From an uncultured Pelagibacteraceae bacterium (GTDB lineage: Bacteria; Pseudomonadota; Alphaproteobacteria; Pelagibacterales; Pelagibacteraceae), in assembly GCA_902588975.1 (NCBI GenBank), contig CACIRJ010000005.1, forward strand, positions 1-64,000: a stretch of 64,000 bases of DNA. Reading direction: 5' to 3'. How positions within the stretch are numbered: the stretch's first letter is position 1; every line of letters begins with the position of its first letter. Positions 26,148 to 37,351 of the stretch are shown one piece after another. Position numbers and translations under genes: made by a program. The notes beneath the pieces are model-generated. The model was given only the letters and a program-made list of their open reading frames with translations, was not told where the DNA came from and searched no databases.

Positions 26148-27551
26148 ATGCCTCAAACTATATACGATAAAATATGGAATGATCACCTTGTTCATCAACA
26201 AGAAGATGGGACTTCACTTTTATTTGTTGATAGACATTTAATTCATGAAGTTACTAGTCCACAAGCATTTGAAGGTTTAAGAAATTCAAATAGAAAAGTT
26301 AGACAACCTTCTTTAACTTTAGCAGTAGCAGATCACAATGTTCCAACAACGGATAGATCAGTTCCTATTACTGACAAAGATTCAAAAATACAAATCGAGA
26401 CACTAGAAAAAAACTGTGCAGAATTCGGAATAAATCTTTTTGGAATGAAGGATAAAAGACAAGGAATAGTTCATATTATTGGTCCAGAACAGGGATTTAC
26501 ACAACCTGGAACTATTATCGTTTGTGGTGATAGTCACACTGCTACTCACGGAGCATTTGGTGCATTAGCATTCGGAATTGGAACTTCGGAAGTGGAACAT
26601 GTCTTGGCAACACAGACTTTAGTTCAAAAAAAATCAAAAAATTTTAGAATAAACGTTAATGGATCTCTTCCTGTTGGAGTAACATCTAAGGATGTAATAT
26701 TACAAATAATCGGAAAAATTGGTACAGCTGGTGGAACTGGTTATGTAATTGAATATGCTGGAAACTTAATTTCGAATTTAAGTGTCGAACAAAGAATGAC
26801 GATTTGCAATATGACAATTGAAGGTGGAGCAAGGGCTGGATTAATAGAGCCAGATGAAAAAGTTTTTAATTATTTAAAAGGTAAACCAATGTCTCCAAAG
26901 AATTCAAATTGGGACAAAGCATTAGAATATTGGAGTAAATTAAAGTCTGATGGTGATGCAGTATTTGACAAAGAAATCAGTCTAGAGGGCAAAGATATTA
27001 AACCAATGGTAACTTGGGGAACTTCGCCTCAGGATGTAGTAGATATTGATGGAATTGTTCCTGATCCTGAAAATGAGCAAAACGAAGACAGAAAAAATTC
27101 TATTAACAGGTCATTAAAATATATGGGTTTAAAGCCAAAAACTAAAATAAAAGATATTAGAATTGATAAAGTTTTTATCGGAAGTTGCACAAATGGAAGA
27201 ATTGAAGATTTAAGAGAAGCTGCAAAAATCTTAAAAGATAAAAAAATTGCTCCTCATGTAAATGCAATGATAGTTCCTGGTTCAGGATTAGTAAAACAAC
27301 AAGCAGAGCAAGAAGGTTTAGATGTAATATTTAAAAATTCTGGATTTGAATGGCGTGAGCCAGGTTGTTCAATGTGTTTAGCTATGAATGCAGATAAGTT
27401 GAAGCCAGAAGAAAGATGTGCATCAACATCAAATAGAAATTTCGAAGGAAGACAAGGACGAGGTGGAAGAACTCATTTAGTTAGTCCAGCTATGGCTGCT
27501 GCAGCTGCTATATCAGGAAATTTAGATGATGTTAGAAAATACAATAGTTAA
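26148..27551 (+). CDS. leuC: 3-isopropylmalate dehydratase, large subunit
   Basis: Aconitase-family 4Fe-4S enzyme of 467 residues which, with LeuD, isomerises 2-isopropylmalate to 3-isopropylmalate in leucine biosynthesis. Cluster cysteines are visible in FIGSCTNGR and in [11 protein letters not shown]; the substrate-contact region [19 protein letters not shown] is intact. Its stop is followed immediately by the leuD ATG. It lies in the ribosomal-protein operon after rplS, so leucine synthesis may be tied to growth-rate control. leuA is not in the window. Confidence 0.96.
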   Translation: MPQTIYDKIWNDHLVHQQEDGTSLLFVDRHLIHEVTSPQAFEGLRNSNRKVRQPSLTLAVADHNVPTTDRSVPITDKDSKIQIETLEKNCAEFGINLFGMKDKRQGIVHIIGPEQGFTQPGTIIVCGDSHTATHGAFGALAFGIGTSEVEHVLATQTLVQKKSKNFRINVNGSLPVGVTSKDVILQIIGKIGTAGGTGYVIEYAGNLISNLSVEQRMTICNMTIEGGARAGLIEPDEKVFNYLKGKPMSPKNSNWDKALEYWSKLKSDGDAVFDKEISLEGKDIKPMVTWGTSPQDVVDIDGIVPDPENEQNEDRKNSINRSLKYMGLKPKTKIKDIRIDKVFIGSCTNGRIEDLREAAKILKDKKIAPHVNAMIVPGSGLVKQQAEQEGLDVIFKNSGFEWREPGCSMCLAMNADKLKPEERCASTSNRNFEGRQGRGGRTHLVSPAMAAAAAISGNLDDVRKYNS

Positions 27552-28157
27552 ATGAACAAATTTTCAACATTAAAAAGCATTCCTGCATATTTACCAATTG
27601 TAAATATCGATACAGATATGATTATTCCAAAGCAATTTTTAAAAACAATAAAAAGAACAGGACTTGGAAAAAATTTGTTTTATGAAATGAGATATGACGA
27701 AAAAGGTAAAGTAGTAGATGACTTTATCTTAAATAAATCCCCATATGATAATTCTAAGATTTTAATTGCAGGGAATAATTTTGGATGTGGATCTTCTAGA
27801 GAACATGCGCCATGGGCACTTTTAGACTTTGGTATCACTTGCGTTATAAGTACTAGTTACGCAGATATATTTTATAATAATTGTTTTAAAAATGGAATAT
27901 TGCCTATTAAAGTTAATGATGAACAGATAAAAGAACTTTCTGAATATTCTAAGAGACAAGAAGAAATTGCAATAAACTTACCAGATCAAAAAATAATTTT
28001 TGGGAATAAAGAAATCAAATTTGAATTAGATGAATTTAAAAAAAAATGTTTAATTGAGGGACTAGATGATATTGCACTGTCTTTGGAAAAGTCTAATAAA
28101 ATAATTTCATTTGAAGAAAAATTAAAATCCACAAAGCCTTGGATATTTAATGATTAA
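27552..28157 (+). CDS. leuD: 3-isopropylmalate dehydratase, small subunit
   Basis: Swivel-domain partner of LeuC, 201 residues, normal length. Motifs include [15 protein letters not shown] near the N-terminus and [20 protein letters not shown], which shapes the active site. It begins directly after the leuC stop and overlaps leuB by eight bases, so the three genes are translationally coupled. Confidence 0.96.
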   Translation: MNKFSTLKSIPAYLPIVNIDTDMIIPKQFLKTIKRTGLGKNLFYEMRYDEKGKVVDDFILNKSPYDNSKILIAGNNFGCGSSREHAPWALLDFGITCVISTSYADIFYNNCFKNGILPIKVNDEQIKELSEYSKRQEEIAINLPDQKIIFGNKEIKFELDEFKKKCLIEGLDDIALSLEKSNKIISFEEKLKSTKPWIFND

Positions 28158-29259
28158 AGTCAAAAAGAGAAAATTCTTATTATTACCAGGTGATGGTATT
28201 GGTCCCGAGGTTATTGGTGAAGTTAAAAAGATTATAACTTGGTTTAATGTAAATAAATCTCTTGATTTTGATATGGAAGAAGCTTTAGTTGGAGGAGCAT
28301 CTTACGACAAGCACGGAACACCGATTACAGATGAAGTATTTTATAAATCATTAGAATGTGAAGCAGTCATTTTAGGAGCTGTGGGTGGACCAAAATATGA
28401 TAATTTAGATTTTTCCAAAAGACCTGAGAGAGCTCTTCTTAAGCTAAGAAAAGAATTAAAATTATTTGCAAATTTGAGGCCTGCAATTTGTTTTAAACAA
28501 TTAGTTGAGGCATCTACCCTAAAACCTGAAATCGTATCAGGTCTAGACATTATGATTGTTAGAGAATTGACAGGTGGTATTTATTTTGGTGAGCCGAGAG
28601 GTATCAAGCCAATTGATAATGGTGAACGTAAAGGAATAAACACTCATACTTATACTTCATCAGAAATTAAAAGAGTTGCTAGAGTTGCATTTGATCTAGC
28701 AAAGAAGAGAAACAATAAAGTTACTTCCTGTGAAAAATCAAATGTTATGGAAGCAGGTCAATTATGGAAAGAGGAAGTTCAAAATCTTCACGATAAAGAA
28801 TTTAAAGATGTTGAGTTAAATCATATGCTTGCAGATAATTGTGCAATGCAACTTTTGAGAAATCCAAAGCAATTTGATGTAATTGTGACAGATAATTTGT
28901 TTGGTGATATGTTGTCAGATGAAGCATCTATGCTGACGGGATCTTTAGGTTTATTACCTTCAGCTTCTCTGGGTGCAAAAAATAAAGATGGTGAAATGAG
29001 AGCAATGTATGAGCCTGTTCATGGATCTGCTCCAGATATTGCTGGAAAAGGAATTGCAAATCCAATTGCAACCATCTTGAGTTTTGCAATGGCCCTGAGG
29101 TACTCTCTTGACTTAGATAAAGAGGCTGATGACTTAGAAAAAGCAGTGCAAAATGTACTAGATGATGGGTTAAGAACTAAAGATATTATGTCAAAAGGAA
29201 CAAAAGAAATTTCAACTTCTGGTATGGGAGATGCGATTATTGCATATTTGCAAAAATAA
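28150..29259 (+). CDS. leuB: 3-isopropylmalate dehydrogenase
   Basis: NAD-dependent oxidative decarboxylase of 369 residues giving 2-oxoisocaproate, the third step of leucine biosynthesis. It starts with [12 protein letters not shown]; the family signature region reads [20 protein letters not shown], and the substrate Tyr lies in [10 protein letters not shown]. It overlaps leuD by eight bases. After its stop comes a 32-base AT-rich gap before dmdC; no terminator is visible, so read-through is possible. Confidence 0.96.
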   Translation: MIKVKKRKFLLLPGDGIGPEVIGEVKKIITWFNVNKSLDFDMEEALVGGASYDKHGTPITDEVFYKSLECEAVILGAVGGPKYDNLDFSKRPERALLKLRKELKLFANLRPAICFKQLVEASTLKPEIVSGLDIMIVRELTGGIYFGEPRGIKPIDNGERKGINTHTYTSSEIKRVARVAFDLAKKRNNKVTSCEKSNVMEAGQLWKEEVQNLHDKEFKDVELNHMLADNCAMQLLRNPKQFDVIVTDNLFGDMLSDEASMLTGSLGLLPSASLGAKNKDGEMRAMYEPVHGSAPDIAGKGIANPIATILSFAMALRYSLDLDKEADDLEKAVQNVLDDGLRTKDIMSKGTKEISTSGMGDAIIAYLQK

Positions 29260-29291
29260 AAAAATTAACTTAATTTGATATTATTAAATTT

Positions 29292-31052
29292 ATGACTGTT
29301 TATTCCGCACCTGTGAAAGATATGATGTTCTTATTTGAACATCTAAAAGATAATAAAAATTATAACGAAATTGAAAAATATAAAGAAGTCACATCTGATC
29401 TAGTAAAAGATATCTTAGAGGAAGCTGCAAAAATTAATGAAGAAATGCTTCTTCCTTTAGCAAAAGCTGGAGACGAAAATCCTTGTGTCTATGAAAATGG
29501 AGTAGTTAGAACCCCTCCAGGTTATAAAGAGGCATATTCAAAATTTATAGAAGATGGATGGGTATCTTTAACTTGTGATCCAAAATATGGTGGCCAAGGA
29601 ATGCCAAAAACTGTAAGTGCTTTTTTTGATGAAATGCTTTCATCATCAAGTTTATCTTTTAAATTATATAGTGAATTAAGTATAGGTGCATACAATTGTA
29701 TTTTGAGTCATGCAACTGAAGAAATCAAAAACACATATCTTCCTAAAATTGTTGAGGGTAAATGGAGTGGGACAATGTGTTTAACAGAGCCTCAATGTGG
29801 AACAGATTTAGGATTAATAAAAACAAAGGCAATTAAAAATGAAAATGGTACTTATAATATAAGTGGACAAAAAATCTTTATTACTTCTGGTGACCACGAT
29901 TTAACTGAAAATATTATACACCTTGTTTTAGCAAGAACGCAGGATGCACCAAAAGGAACGAAGGGGATAAGTTTATTTTTAGTACCAAAATATGAAATTA
30001 ATGATGATGGATCAATTGGTCCAAGAAACGGCGTCAATACTGTTTCAATTGAATCAAAAATGGGTATTAAAGGTTCACCCGCATGTGTATTAAGTTTTGA
30101 TGATGCCAAAGGCTATATGATCGGACCAGAGAACAAAGGCTTAAATTCTATGTTTACAATGATGAACTTAGAAAGAATTGTTGTCGGTATACAAGGATTA
30201 GGTCTATCTGAAACAGCTTATCAAACTGCTTTAAGTTATTCAAAAGAGAGAAAACAAGGTAAATCAAATAATAATTCTAATGGAGAAACAGATTTAATTA
30301 TTAAGCACGCAGATATTCGAAGAAGTTTATTAAATATGAAGTCTATAATTGAGGGAGAAAGATCCTTATCTTTTTGGATGGCCCAGCAGGTAGATGTAAG
30401 CTTAAGTCATAGTTCAGAGGAAGTAAAAAAAGATGCATCGGATATTGTAGGTCTTATGACCCCAGTAATTAAGTCATTTTTTACAGATATGGGTATGGAA
30501 ATAACCAATGAAGCAATTCAAGTTTTTGGTGGCTATGGTTATACAAAAGACCAAGGGATAGAACAATTATTTAGAGATAATAGAATTACACCTATTTACG
30601 AAGGAACTAATTCTGTGCAGGCAATTGATTTTGTATTTAGAAAAATTAGTCAGAAAAAAGTTTTTGAAAATTTTATGAAATATGTAGATACAGAAATTCA
30701 AAATTGTTCAAAAGTAGACAATTTAAATGAACATGTAAAAAAAATATCTGAATTAAAAAATATATTGTCAGATTTCACGGACTGGATATCTCCTAATGGC
30801 AATACGCCAAAAGACGATATAAGCGCATCATGTAACGATTATTTAAGATTTTTTGGTTATTTTTGTCTTTCATTTATATGGCTAAAAACAATGAGAAAAA
30901 GCTATGAAAATTTGGAAAACAATAAAGAGTTTTATGAAGATAAATTAAATACAGGAAATTATTATTTTGACAAAATTTTGCCTAGAGCTGAGAGCCATTA
31001 TAAATCTGCTATTTCTGGTAGTAAATATACTATGAGCGCAAAATTTAACTGA
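29292..31052 (+). CDS. dmdC: Acyl-CoA dehydrogenase, likely methylthiopropionyl-CoA dehydrogenase DmdC
   Basis: Flavoprotein of 586 residues, the long form of acyl-CoA dehydrogenase typical of DmdC, which oxidises 3-methylthiopropionyl-CoA to methylthioacryloyl-CoA in the DMSP demethylation pathway. Visible are the FAD/substrate loop CLTEPQCGTDLG, GQKIFITSGDHD, and the catalytic Glu in IYEGTNSVQ. The assignment to DmdC rests on length and on the adjacent dmdB and dmdA genes. It overlaps dmdB by one base. A general acyl-CoA dehydrogenase role is the alternative. Confidence 0.88.
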   Translation: MTVYSAPVKDMMFLFEHLKDNKNYNEIEKYKEVTSDLVKDILEEAAKINEEMLLPLAKAGDENPCVYENGVVRTPPGYKEAYSKFIEDGWVSLTCDPKYGGQGMPKTVSAFFDEMLSSSSLSFKLYSELSIGAYNCILSHATEEIKNTYLPKIVEGKWSGTMCLTEPQCGTDLGLIKTKAIKNENGTYNISGQKIFITSGDHDLTENIIHLVLARTQDAPKGTKGISLFLVPKYEINDDGSIGPRNGVNTVSIESKMGIKGSPACVLSFDDAKGYMIGPENKGLNSMFTMMNLERIVVGIQGLGLSETAYQTALSYSKERKQGKSNNNSNGETDLIIKHADIRRSLLNMKSIIEGERSLSFWMAQQVDVSLSHSSEEVKKDASDIVGLMTPVIKSFFTDMGMEITNEAIQVFGGYGYTKDQGIEQLFRDNRITPIYEGTNSVQAIDFVFRKISQKKVFENFMKYVDTEIQNCSKVDNLNEHVKKISELKNILSDFTDWISPNGNTPKDDISASCNDYLRFFGYFCLSFIWLKTMRKSYENLENNKEFYEDKLNTGNYYFDKILPRAESHYKSAISGSKYTMSAKFN

Positions 31053-32680
31053 TGAATAAATATAATCATAACTTAGATAAAAATCCTTCAAATTATGTCC
31101 CGTTAACACCGCTTAGCTTTCTAGAAAGAGCAAAAGATATTTATCCAAATTATGAGGCTTTAGTATATGAAACAAAATCTTTCACATGGACTGAAGTATT
31201 TAACAGGTGCATCAAATTTGCAAGTGCACTAGAGAAAATTGGTATTGTTGAAGGAGACACAGTCTCAGTTATGACCTTTAATACTCCAGAGATTTTTGAA
31301 GCACATTATTCTGTCCCTATGACAGGAGCCGTTTTAAATACAATTAATTCAAGACTTGATGCAAAAACTGTTGCTTATATTTTAGAACACAGTGAAGCAA
31401 AAGTATTAATAATAGATAGACAATTGCATGCAGTTGCAGAAAAGGCTTTATCAACTTTAAAAGAAAAACCAATCGTAATTGATGTTCAAGATGATTTTGC
31501 TGACCAATCCTTGTTAAAAAAAATTGGAGATAGAGAATATGAGGAATTTTTAAGCACCGGTGATGAAAATTATATTTGGAAAAAACCAAAGGATGAATGG
31601 CAAGCAATTTCTTTAAGTTATACGTCTGGAACAACCGGAAACCCAAAAGGTGTTGTTTATCATCATAGAGGCTCTTATTTAATGTCAACAGGTAGTGCTG
31701 TTGCTTGGAATATGCCAAATAGATTAAATTTTTTAACAGTTGTACCAATGTTCCACTGTAATGGATGGGGGTACCCGTGGACAATACCAATGCTAAATGG
31801 AAAAACAGTTTGTTTAAGAGCTATTGATGTAAAAAAAATATTTGAATTAATTGAAAAGCACGACATTACCCATTTTGGAGGTGCACCTATTGTACTTAAT
31901 ATGATAACAGGTGCATCACAAAATGATATCAAAGAATTAAAAAACAAAGTTTATGTTTTAACTGCTGGAGCACCACCTCCAAGTATTATTTTCAAAAAAA
32001 TGAAAGCATTAGGATTTGAGGTAATGCATGTCTATGGTTTAACAGAAACATATGGACATGTTTTACAATGTGCTTGGAACGATGAATGGAATGGTTTTGA
32101 AGAAGACAAAATTAATGAAATTAAAGCAAGACAAGGTGTGAGATTTCCAAACACAGAAGGAGTGGTTGTTTTAGATCCAGAAACTATGAAACCCGTGCCT
32201 ATGGATGGAGAAACCATTGGCGAGATAATGATCAAAGGTAATGTTGTTATGAAAGGGTATTTTAAAGACAAAGAGGCCACTGAAAAGGCTATGAAAGATG
32301 GATGGTTTCACTCTGGTGATTTGGCAGTTATTTATCCAGATGGATACATCAAGGTTAAAGATAGGTCGAAAGATATTATTATTTCAGGTGGAGAGAATAT
32401 TTCTTCTATCGAAATCGAAAACACACTTTCTAAGCACCCAGCTGTTTCAATTGTTGCTGTAGTAGCAAAACCAGATGAGAAATGGGGAGAAGTTCCATGC
32501 GCATTTATAGAGAAAGTGGCAGATAAAGAGACAAATGAAAAAGAATTAATCGATTTTTGTAGAGAAACTCTAGCAGGGTTCAAAATTCCAAAAAAAATAG
32601 ACTTCTGTGAACTTCCAAAAACATCAACAGGTAAAATCCAAAAATTTGAATTAAGAAAAAGAGCTAAGGAACTTACTTAG
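31052..32680 (+). CDS. dmdB: Acyl-CoA ligase, likely methylthiopropionate-CoA ligase DmdB
   Basis: Adenylate-forming ligase of 542 residues. Motifs: YTSGTTGNPKGVVYHHRG (nucleotide loop), VYGLTETYGH, and a C-terminal region with KDIIISGGENISS and the catalytic Lys in TSTGKIQK. DmdB activates 3-methylthiopropionate, the product of DmdA, with ATP and CoA. The one-base overlap with dmdC and the closeness to dmdA (65 bases) support this over a general medium-chain ligase. The family also accepts other short acids such as propionate and butyrate, so the enzyme may be versatile. Confidence 0.88.
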   Translation: MNKYNHNLDKNPSNYVPLTPLSFLERAKDIYPNYEALVYETKSFTWTEVFNRCIKFASALEKIGIVEGDTVSVMTFNTPEIFEAHYSVPMTGAVLNTINSRLDAKTVAYILEHSEAKVLIIDRQLHAVAEKALSTLKEKPIVIDVQDDFADQSLLKKIGDREYEEFLSTGDENYIWKKPKDEWQAISLSYTSGTTGNPKGVVYHHRGSYLMSTGSAVAWNMPNRLNFLTVVPMFHCNGWGYPWTIPMLNGKTVCLRAIDVKKIFELIEKHDITHFGGAPIVLNMITGASQNDIKELKNKVYVLTAGAPPPSIIFKKMKALGFEVMHVYGLTETYGHVLQCAWNDEWNGFEEDKINEIKARQGVRFPNTEGVVVLDPETMKPVPMDGETIGEIMIKGNVVMKGYFKDKEATEKAMKDGWFHSGDLAVIYPDGYIKVKDRSKDIIISGGENISSIEIENTLSKHPAVSIVAVVAKPDEKWGEVPCAFIEKVADKETNEKELIDFCRETLAGFKIPKKIDFCELPKTSTGKIQKFELRKRAKELT

Positions 32681-32745
32681 ATTTCTTTCAAATAAACAAC
32701 TTACTTTCTTTACAAATAGATAAAAAGATGACACTAAGCTAAAAA

Positions 32746-33855
32746 ATGAAAAACTTTTCTATTGCAAAATCAAGAAGACTTAGAGGTACGCCTTATACAT
32801 CAAGAATTGAAAAACAAGGTGTTACAGCTTACACAATATACAATCATATGTTGCTTCCTGCTGCATTTGGTTCTTTAGAAGACTCATATCATCATTTAAA
32901 AGAGCATGTTCAAGTTTGGGATGTGGCTGCTGAAAGACAAGTAGAGATTACTGGAAAAGATGCTGCAAAATTGGTTCAACTTATGACTTGTAGAGATCTT
33001 TCGAAATCAAAAGATGGAAGATGTTATTATTGTCCAATCATAGATGATAATGCTGGATTAATTAATGATCCAGTTGTTCTAAGATTTAATGAGAATAAAT
33101 GGTGGGTTTCTATTGCAGATACGGATGTAATCTTATTTGCAAAAGGATTGGCAATTGGAAATAAATTTGATGTAAATATTATCGAACCCGAAGTTGACAT
33201 TATGGCTGTGCAAGGGCCTAAATCTTTTAAATTGATGGAAAAAGTTTTTGGAGAAAAGATAACAAAATTAAAATTTTTTGGTTTTGATTATTTTGATTTT
33301 GCTGGAGCCAAACATTTAATTGCTCAATCAGGATGGTCTAAACAAGGTGGATATGAAATTTATGTAGAGAATAATGAGGCGGGTTTAAAACTATACGATC
33401 ATTTATTTGAAATTGGAGATGAGTTTAATATTAGAGCAGGATGTCCTAATTTAATTGAACGTATCGAAAGTGGATTACTTTCTCAAGGAAACGATATGGA
33501 TAATGGAGACAACCCATACGAATGTGGCTTTGATAAATATATTAATATTGATAGTGATGTTGAATTTTTAGGAAAAGAGCAATTAAAAAAAATAAAGTCT
33601 GAAGGAATTAAAAGAAAACTAATGGGCGTTAAAATTGATACTGATAAAATAAGCGTAACTGGTTCAATGAATTTAACAGATGAAAAAAATAATATAATCG
33701 GAGAACTACGATCAGGTTGTTACAATCCAACTTTTAAACAGGTAATTGGTATAGCTATGATAAAAAAACCGTATTTTGAAGCAAAGCAAACATTCAAAAT
33801 TGATATAAATGGTAATAGTTTTAACGGAACAGTTTGCGATTTACCTTTCATTTAG
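32746..33855 (+). CDS. dmdA: Dimethylsulfoniopropionate demethylase DmdA
   Basis: Tetrahydrofolate-dependent demethylase of 369 residues, the length of the Ca. P. ubique enzyme, which moves a methyl group from DMSP to THF and leaves 3-methylthiopropionate. The sequence closely follows my memory of the Pelagibacter protein ([63 protein letters not shown]). It belongs to the GcvT fold but is distinct from glycine-cleavage T protein. The 65-base gap upstream of it is the largest in the dmd cluster and may hold its own promoter, though none is obvious. Confidence 0.96.
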   Translation: MKNFSIAKSRRLRGTPYTSRIEKQGVTAYTIYNHMLLPAAFGSLEDSYHHLKEHVQVWDVAAERQVEITGKDAAKLVQLMTCRDLSKSKDGRCYYCPIIDDNAGLINDPVVLRFNENKWWVSIADTDVILFAKGLAIGNKFDVNIIEPEVDIMAVQGPKSFKLMEKVFGEKITKLKFFGFDYFDFAGAKHLIAQSGWSKQGGYEIYVENNEAGLKLYDHLFEIGDEFNIRAGCPNLIERIESGLLSQGNDMDNGDNPYECGFDKYINIDSDVEFLGKEQLKKIKSEGIKRKLMGVKIDTDKISVTGSMNLTDEKNNIIGELRSGCYNPTFKQVIGIAMIKKPYFEAKQTFKIDINGNSFNGTVCDLPFI

Positions 33856-33869
33856 TATAAATCTTTAAA

Positions 33870-34880
33870 ATGACTAATATAGCTATCATCGGTGCAACCG
33901 GTAATGTTGGAAGAAAGACACTAGAAGTTATAGAAAAAAAGGATATTAAATTTAATAAACTTTTTTTAGTAGCTTCTTCTAATAGTGCTGGAAAAAAAAT
34001 AAGTTTTAAGGGCAAAGATTATGAAGTCCATGATCTTGAAAAATACGATTTTTCAAATGCAAATATAACTTTTTTTGCAGCAGGTGGTAAAATTGCAGAA
34101 CAATATGCAGAAAGTGCAGCAAAATTAACAACTGTAATTGATAATTCTAGTTTTTTTAGAATGGATCCTGACGTTCCACTTATTGTACCTCAAGTGAATG
34201 CAGAAAAAATTAATGAAATGAAAAAAAATATTGTGGCAAATCCTAACTGCTCAACAGCTCAGTTAGTATTAGCTCTTAAACCATTACATGATTTATATAA
34301 AATAAAAAGAGTAATAGTTTCCACCTATCAATCTGTTTCTGGAGGCGGAAAAGCACCTATGGATGAATTGATTGAACAAACTAAATCTTATCTTGATGGA
34401 AATTCTGTTGAATCTAAAAATTTTACTAAACAAATAGCTTTCAATATCATTCCTCACATTGATGTTTTTTCGGATGATGGATACACAAAAGAAGAATTGA
34501 AAATGACTAATGAAACAAAAAAAATACTGGACAATAATATAGAGCTAACAGCTACATGCGTTAGAATTCCTGTTCTTGTATCACATTCAGAATCAGTAAA
34601 TATAGAGTTTGAAAATCCTTATTCTCTAGAACAAATCAGAGAAGCATTAAATAATGCTGATGGTTGTAGCGTTATAGATAAAAGAGAAAATGGAGGATAT
34701 AGTACACCAATAGAAGCAACTGGTAGTGATGAAACATTTATCTCAAGAATTAGAGATGATAAAACAAAAGAGAATTCAATTAATTTGTGGATCGTTTCAG
34801 ATAACCTATTAAGAGGCGCCGCATTAAATTCTGTTGAAATTGCAGAAACAATAATGAAAGCAAATCAAAATGGAAAATAA
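33870..34880 (+). CDS. asd: Aspartate-semialdehyde dehydrogenase
   Basis: NADPH-dependent enzyme of 336 residues reducing aspartyl phosphate to the semialdehyde, a precursor for lysine/diaminopimelate, threonine and methionine. N-terminal IIGATGNVGRKTLEV binds NADP; the active-site Cys lies in ANPNCSTAQLVLALKPLH; a catalytic His region is VRIPVLVSHSES. It is 14 bases downstream of dmdA and overlaps sdhC by 11 bases, a position between sdh and other genes seen in several alphaproteobacteria. Confidence 0.95.
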   Translation: MTNIAIIGATGNVGRKTLEVIEKKDIKFNKLFLVASSNSAGKKISFKGKDYEVHDLEKYDFSNANITFFAAGGKIAEQYAESAAKLTTVIDNSSFFRMDPDVPLIVPQVNAEKINEMKKNIVANPNCSTAQLVLALKPLHDLYKIKRVIVSTYQSVSGGGKAPMDELIEQTKSYLDGNSVESKNFTKQIAFNIIPHIDVFSDDGYTKEELKMTNETKKILDNNIELTATCVRIPVLVSHSESVNIEFENPYSLEQIREALNNADGCSVIDKRENGGYSTPIEATGSDETFISRIRDDKTKENSINLWIVSDNLLRGAALNSVEIAETIMKANQNGK

Positions 34881-35250
34881 TCCTTTATCTCCTCATATTC
34901 AAATTTATAGATGGCATGTATCATCTTTAGTTTCAATATCTCATAGAATTACAGGAATAATAAATATATTAGCAATAACTTTAATTTGTATCTTTTTTAT
35001 TTTTTTTTCATTTAGCGAAGGAAGTCATGAATTTATAAAATTATTCCTCCAATCTTTTATTGGGAAATTTTTCATCTTGGGTATTACATGGTCTTTTAGT
35101 TTTCAAATCTTAAGTGAGATAAGACATTTAATTATGGATTTTGGTTATGGATTTGAGTTAAAAACCACAAAAATTACTGGCTTAATTGTAATATTTGGAT
35201 CTTTTATATTAACCGTTTCAATTTATTTAATAGGACGAAATTTATTTTAA
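34870..35250 (+). CDS. sdhC: Succinate dehydrogenase cytochrome b556-type subunit SdhC, heme-ligand His absent
   Basis: Membrane anchor of respiratory complex II, 126 residues, three hydrophobic helices. The quinone-site segment SISHRITG keeps the Ser and Arg of the family and EIRHLIMDFGYGFEL is clearly homologous. By hand alignment with E. coli SdhC (YHVVVGIRH) the heme b ligand His84 is Gln79 here (FQILSEIRH, codon 35104-35106). SdhD also lacks its ligand. The gene overlaps asd by 11 bases and sdhD by one. Confidence 0.9.
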   Translation: MENNPLSPHIQIYRWHVSSLVSISHRITGIINILAITLICIFFIFFSFSEGSHEFIKLFLQSFIGKFFILGITWSFSFQILSEIRHLIMDFGYGFELKTTKITGLIVIFGSFILTVSIYLIGRNLF

Positions 35251-35579
35251 TGAGAGCAGTAACAAAAAAATGGGTATTTTTAAAAGTGAGTTCTCTCATA
35301 TTAGTACCTTTGATGTTATGGTTTGCTTTAAATTTGGTTAGTATTTATGACAAAAGCTACTTAGAGATATTAACTTTTCTAACTTCTCAACCTTCAAAGT
35401 TTATATTTAGTCTTTTTCTTATTTTTGCTTACTTTTTCTCGGCATTAAGCATCAGCGAGGTTTTTGAAGACTATATTAAAGATGAAAAAATCAAAAATGC
35501 CGCAAACAAAGCTTTAAATTTTTTTGCTATAACAATTCCTTTAATTACAATATTTGCAGTATTTAAAATAACTATATGA
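35250..35579 (+). CDS. sdhD: Succinate dehydrogenase membrane anchor SdhD, heme-ligand His absent
   Basis: Second membrane anchor of complex II, 109 residues, three hydrophobic helices. The quinone-site Asp-Tyr pair is kept in [10 protein letters not shown]. The heme ligand His stands 12 residues before this Tyr in E. coli (HAWIGMWQVLTDY); here that position is Phe63 ([13 protein letters not shown], codon 35436-35438), and no His occurs anywhere in the protein. It was identified by position between sdhC and sdhA and by the EDY motif, since SdhD is poorly conserved. It overlaps sdhA by four bases. Confidence 0.88.
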   Translation: MRAVTKKWVFLKVSSLILVPLMLWFALNLVSIYDKSYLEILTFLTSQPSKFIFSLFLIFAYFFSALSISEVFEDYIKDEKIKNAANKALNFFAITIPLITIFAVFKITI

Positions 35580-37351
35580 AATCTTATAATATTATAGATC
35601 ATGAATACGATGTCGTTGTCCTTGGCGCTGGAGGTTCTGGCCTAAGAGCTGCGGTTGGCTTAAGTGAAGCTGGATTAAAAACTGCATGCATTTCTAAAGT
35701 CTTTCCAACCAGAAGTCATACATCAGCTGCCCAAGGTGGAATTTCAGCAGCCCTTGGAAACATGGGAGAAGACGATTGGCGTTGGCATATGTACGATACT
35801 GTAAAAGGAGCAGATTGGTTAGGCGATCAAGATAGTATTGAATATTTGTGTAAGGAAGCTCCAAAAGCAGTACTAGAATTAGAAAAGTATGGTGTTCCTT
35901 TTAGTAGAACAGAAGATGGAAAAATTTATCAAAGACCATTTGGTGGAATGACAAAAAATTATGGAAATGGAATTGTACAAAGAACTTGTGCTGCAGCAGA
36001 CAGAACTGGTCATGCAATTCTCCACACATTATATGGTCAAGCACTTAAACATAATACAGAATTTTTTATTGAATATTTTGCATTAGACTTAATTATGAAA
36101 GATGGACAATGCAAAGGTTTAATTGCTTGGAATTTAAATGATGGAACAATTCATCGTTTTAGATCTCACATAACAATTATAGCCACAGGGGGATATGGGA
36201 AGGTGTATTACTCAGCAACATCTGCACATACTTGTACTGGTGATGGTAATGCAATGGTATTAAGAGCTGGATTACCTCTTCAAGATATGGAGTTTGTACA
36301 ATTTCACCCAACAGGAATATATGGACACGGAACACTTATTTCTGAAGGTGTAAGAGGTGAAGGTGGATATTTGGTAAACTCTAAAGGTGAAAGATTTATG
36401 GAGAGATATGCTCCCAATGCAAAAGATCTTGCATCAAGAGATGTAGTTAGCAGATCAATGTCTATTGAAATCAATGAGGGAAGAGGTGTTGGTAAAGATC
36501 AAGACCATGTTCATTTATATTTAAGTCATTTAGATAAAAAAGTTATTGAAGATAGATTGCCAGGCATTACTGAGGCAGCAAGATTATTTGCAAATGTAGA
36601 TGTAACCAAAGAACCGATACCAGTTGTTCCAACAGTTCATTATAATATGGGTGGTATACCAACAAATTATAAAGCTGAAGTTTTAACAGTAAACGGATCT
36701 CAAAAAACAGTCCCAGGTTTGATGGCGATTGGTGAGGCTGCGTGCGTATCTGTGCATGGAGCAAATAGATTAGGTTCAAATTCACTTATTGACTTGGTTG
36801 TTTTTGGAAGAGCAGCAGCAAAGAGAGCAGCGGAATTGGTAAAACCTGGAACGCCTCACGAAGAAGTTAGTGAAAGCGAAACTGAAAAATGTCTAAATAG
36901 ATTTGATAAGCTAAGGTATGCAGAGGGAGATAATGGAACTGCTGAACTTAGACTGGCGATGCAAAAAACAATGCAGTCTAAATGTGCTGTATTTAGAACT
37001 GAAAAGAATCTTAAAGAGGGTGTAGACGAGATCAGAAAAACATATGACGGCATGGAATCGATTTCTGTTAAAGATAAATCGTTGGTATTCAATACTGATT
37101 TAGTTGAGACTTTAGAATTTGATAATTTAATTAGACAAGCAATAACAACTGTAGATTCTGCATATCACAGAAAAGAAAGCAGAGGAGCTCATGCTCGTGA
37201 AGATTATCCGAAAAGAAATGATGAAAAATTTATGAAACATACATTATCTTGGTGTGATGGAAAAAATACTAAAATTGAATACAGAGATGTACATACTTCA
37301 ACATTAACAAATGAAGTCCAATATTTTCCTCCACAAGAAAGAGTGTATTAA
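35576..37351 (+). CDS. sdhA: Succinate dehydrogenase flavoprotein subunit
   Basis: Catalytic subunit of complex II, 591 residues, which oxidises succinate to fumarate on the inner face of the membrane. FAD-binding motif [13 protein letters not shown] near residue 14; the His for covalent FAD attachment lies in [10 protein letters not shown]; the active-site region includes [17 protein letters not shown] and [14 protein letters not shown]. It overlaps sdhB by one base. The length and motifs are entirely normal, in contrast to the altered membrane anchors. Confidence 0.97.
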   Translation: MKSYNIIDHEYDVVVLGAGGSGLRAAVGLSEAGLKTACISKVFPTRSHTSAAQGGISAALGNMGEDDWRWHMYDTVKGADWLGDQDSIEYLCKEAPKAVLELEKYGVPFSRTEDGKIYQRPFGGMTKNYGNGIVQRTCAAADRTGHAILHTLYGQALKHNTEFFIEYFALDLIMKDGQCKGLIAWNLNDGTIHRFRSHITIIATGGYGKVYYSATSAHTCTGDGNAMVLRAGLPLQDMEFVQFHPTGIYGHGTLISEGVRGEGGYLVNSKGERFMERYAPNAKDLASRDVVSRSMSIEINEGRGVGKDQDHVHLYLSHLDKKVIEDRLPGITEAARLFANVDVTKEPIPVVPTVHYNMGGIPTNYKAEVLTVNGSQKTVPGLMAIGEAACVSVHGANRLGSNSLIDLVVFGRAAAKRAAELVKPGTPHEEVSESETEKCLNRFDKLRYAEGDNGTAELRLAMQKTMQSKCAVFRTEKNLKEGVDEIRKTYDGMESISVKDKSLVFNTDLVETLEFDNLIRQAITTVDSAYHRKESRGAHAREDYPKRNDEKFMKHTLSWCDGKNTKIEYRDVHTSTLTNEVQYFPPQERVY

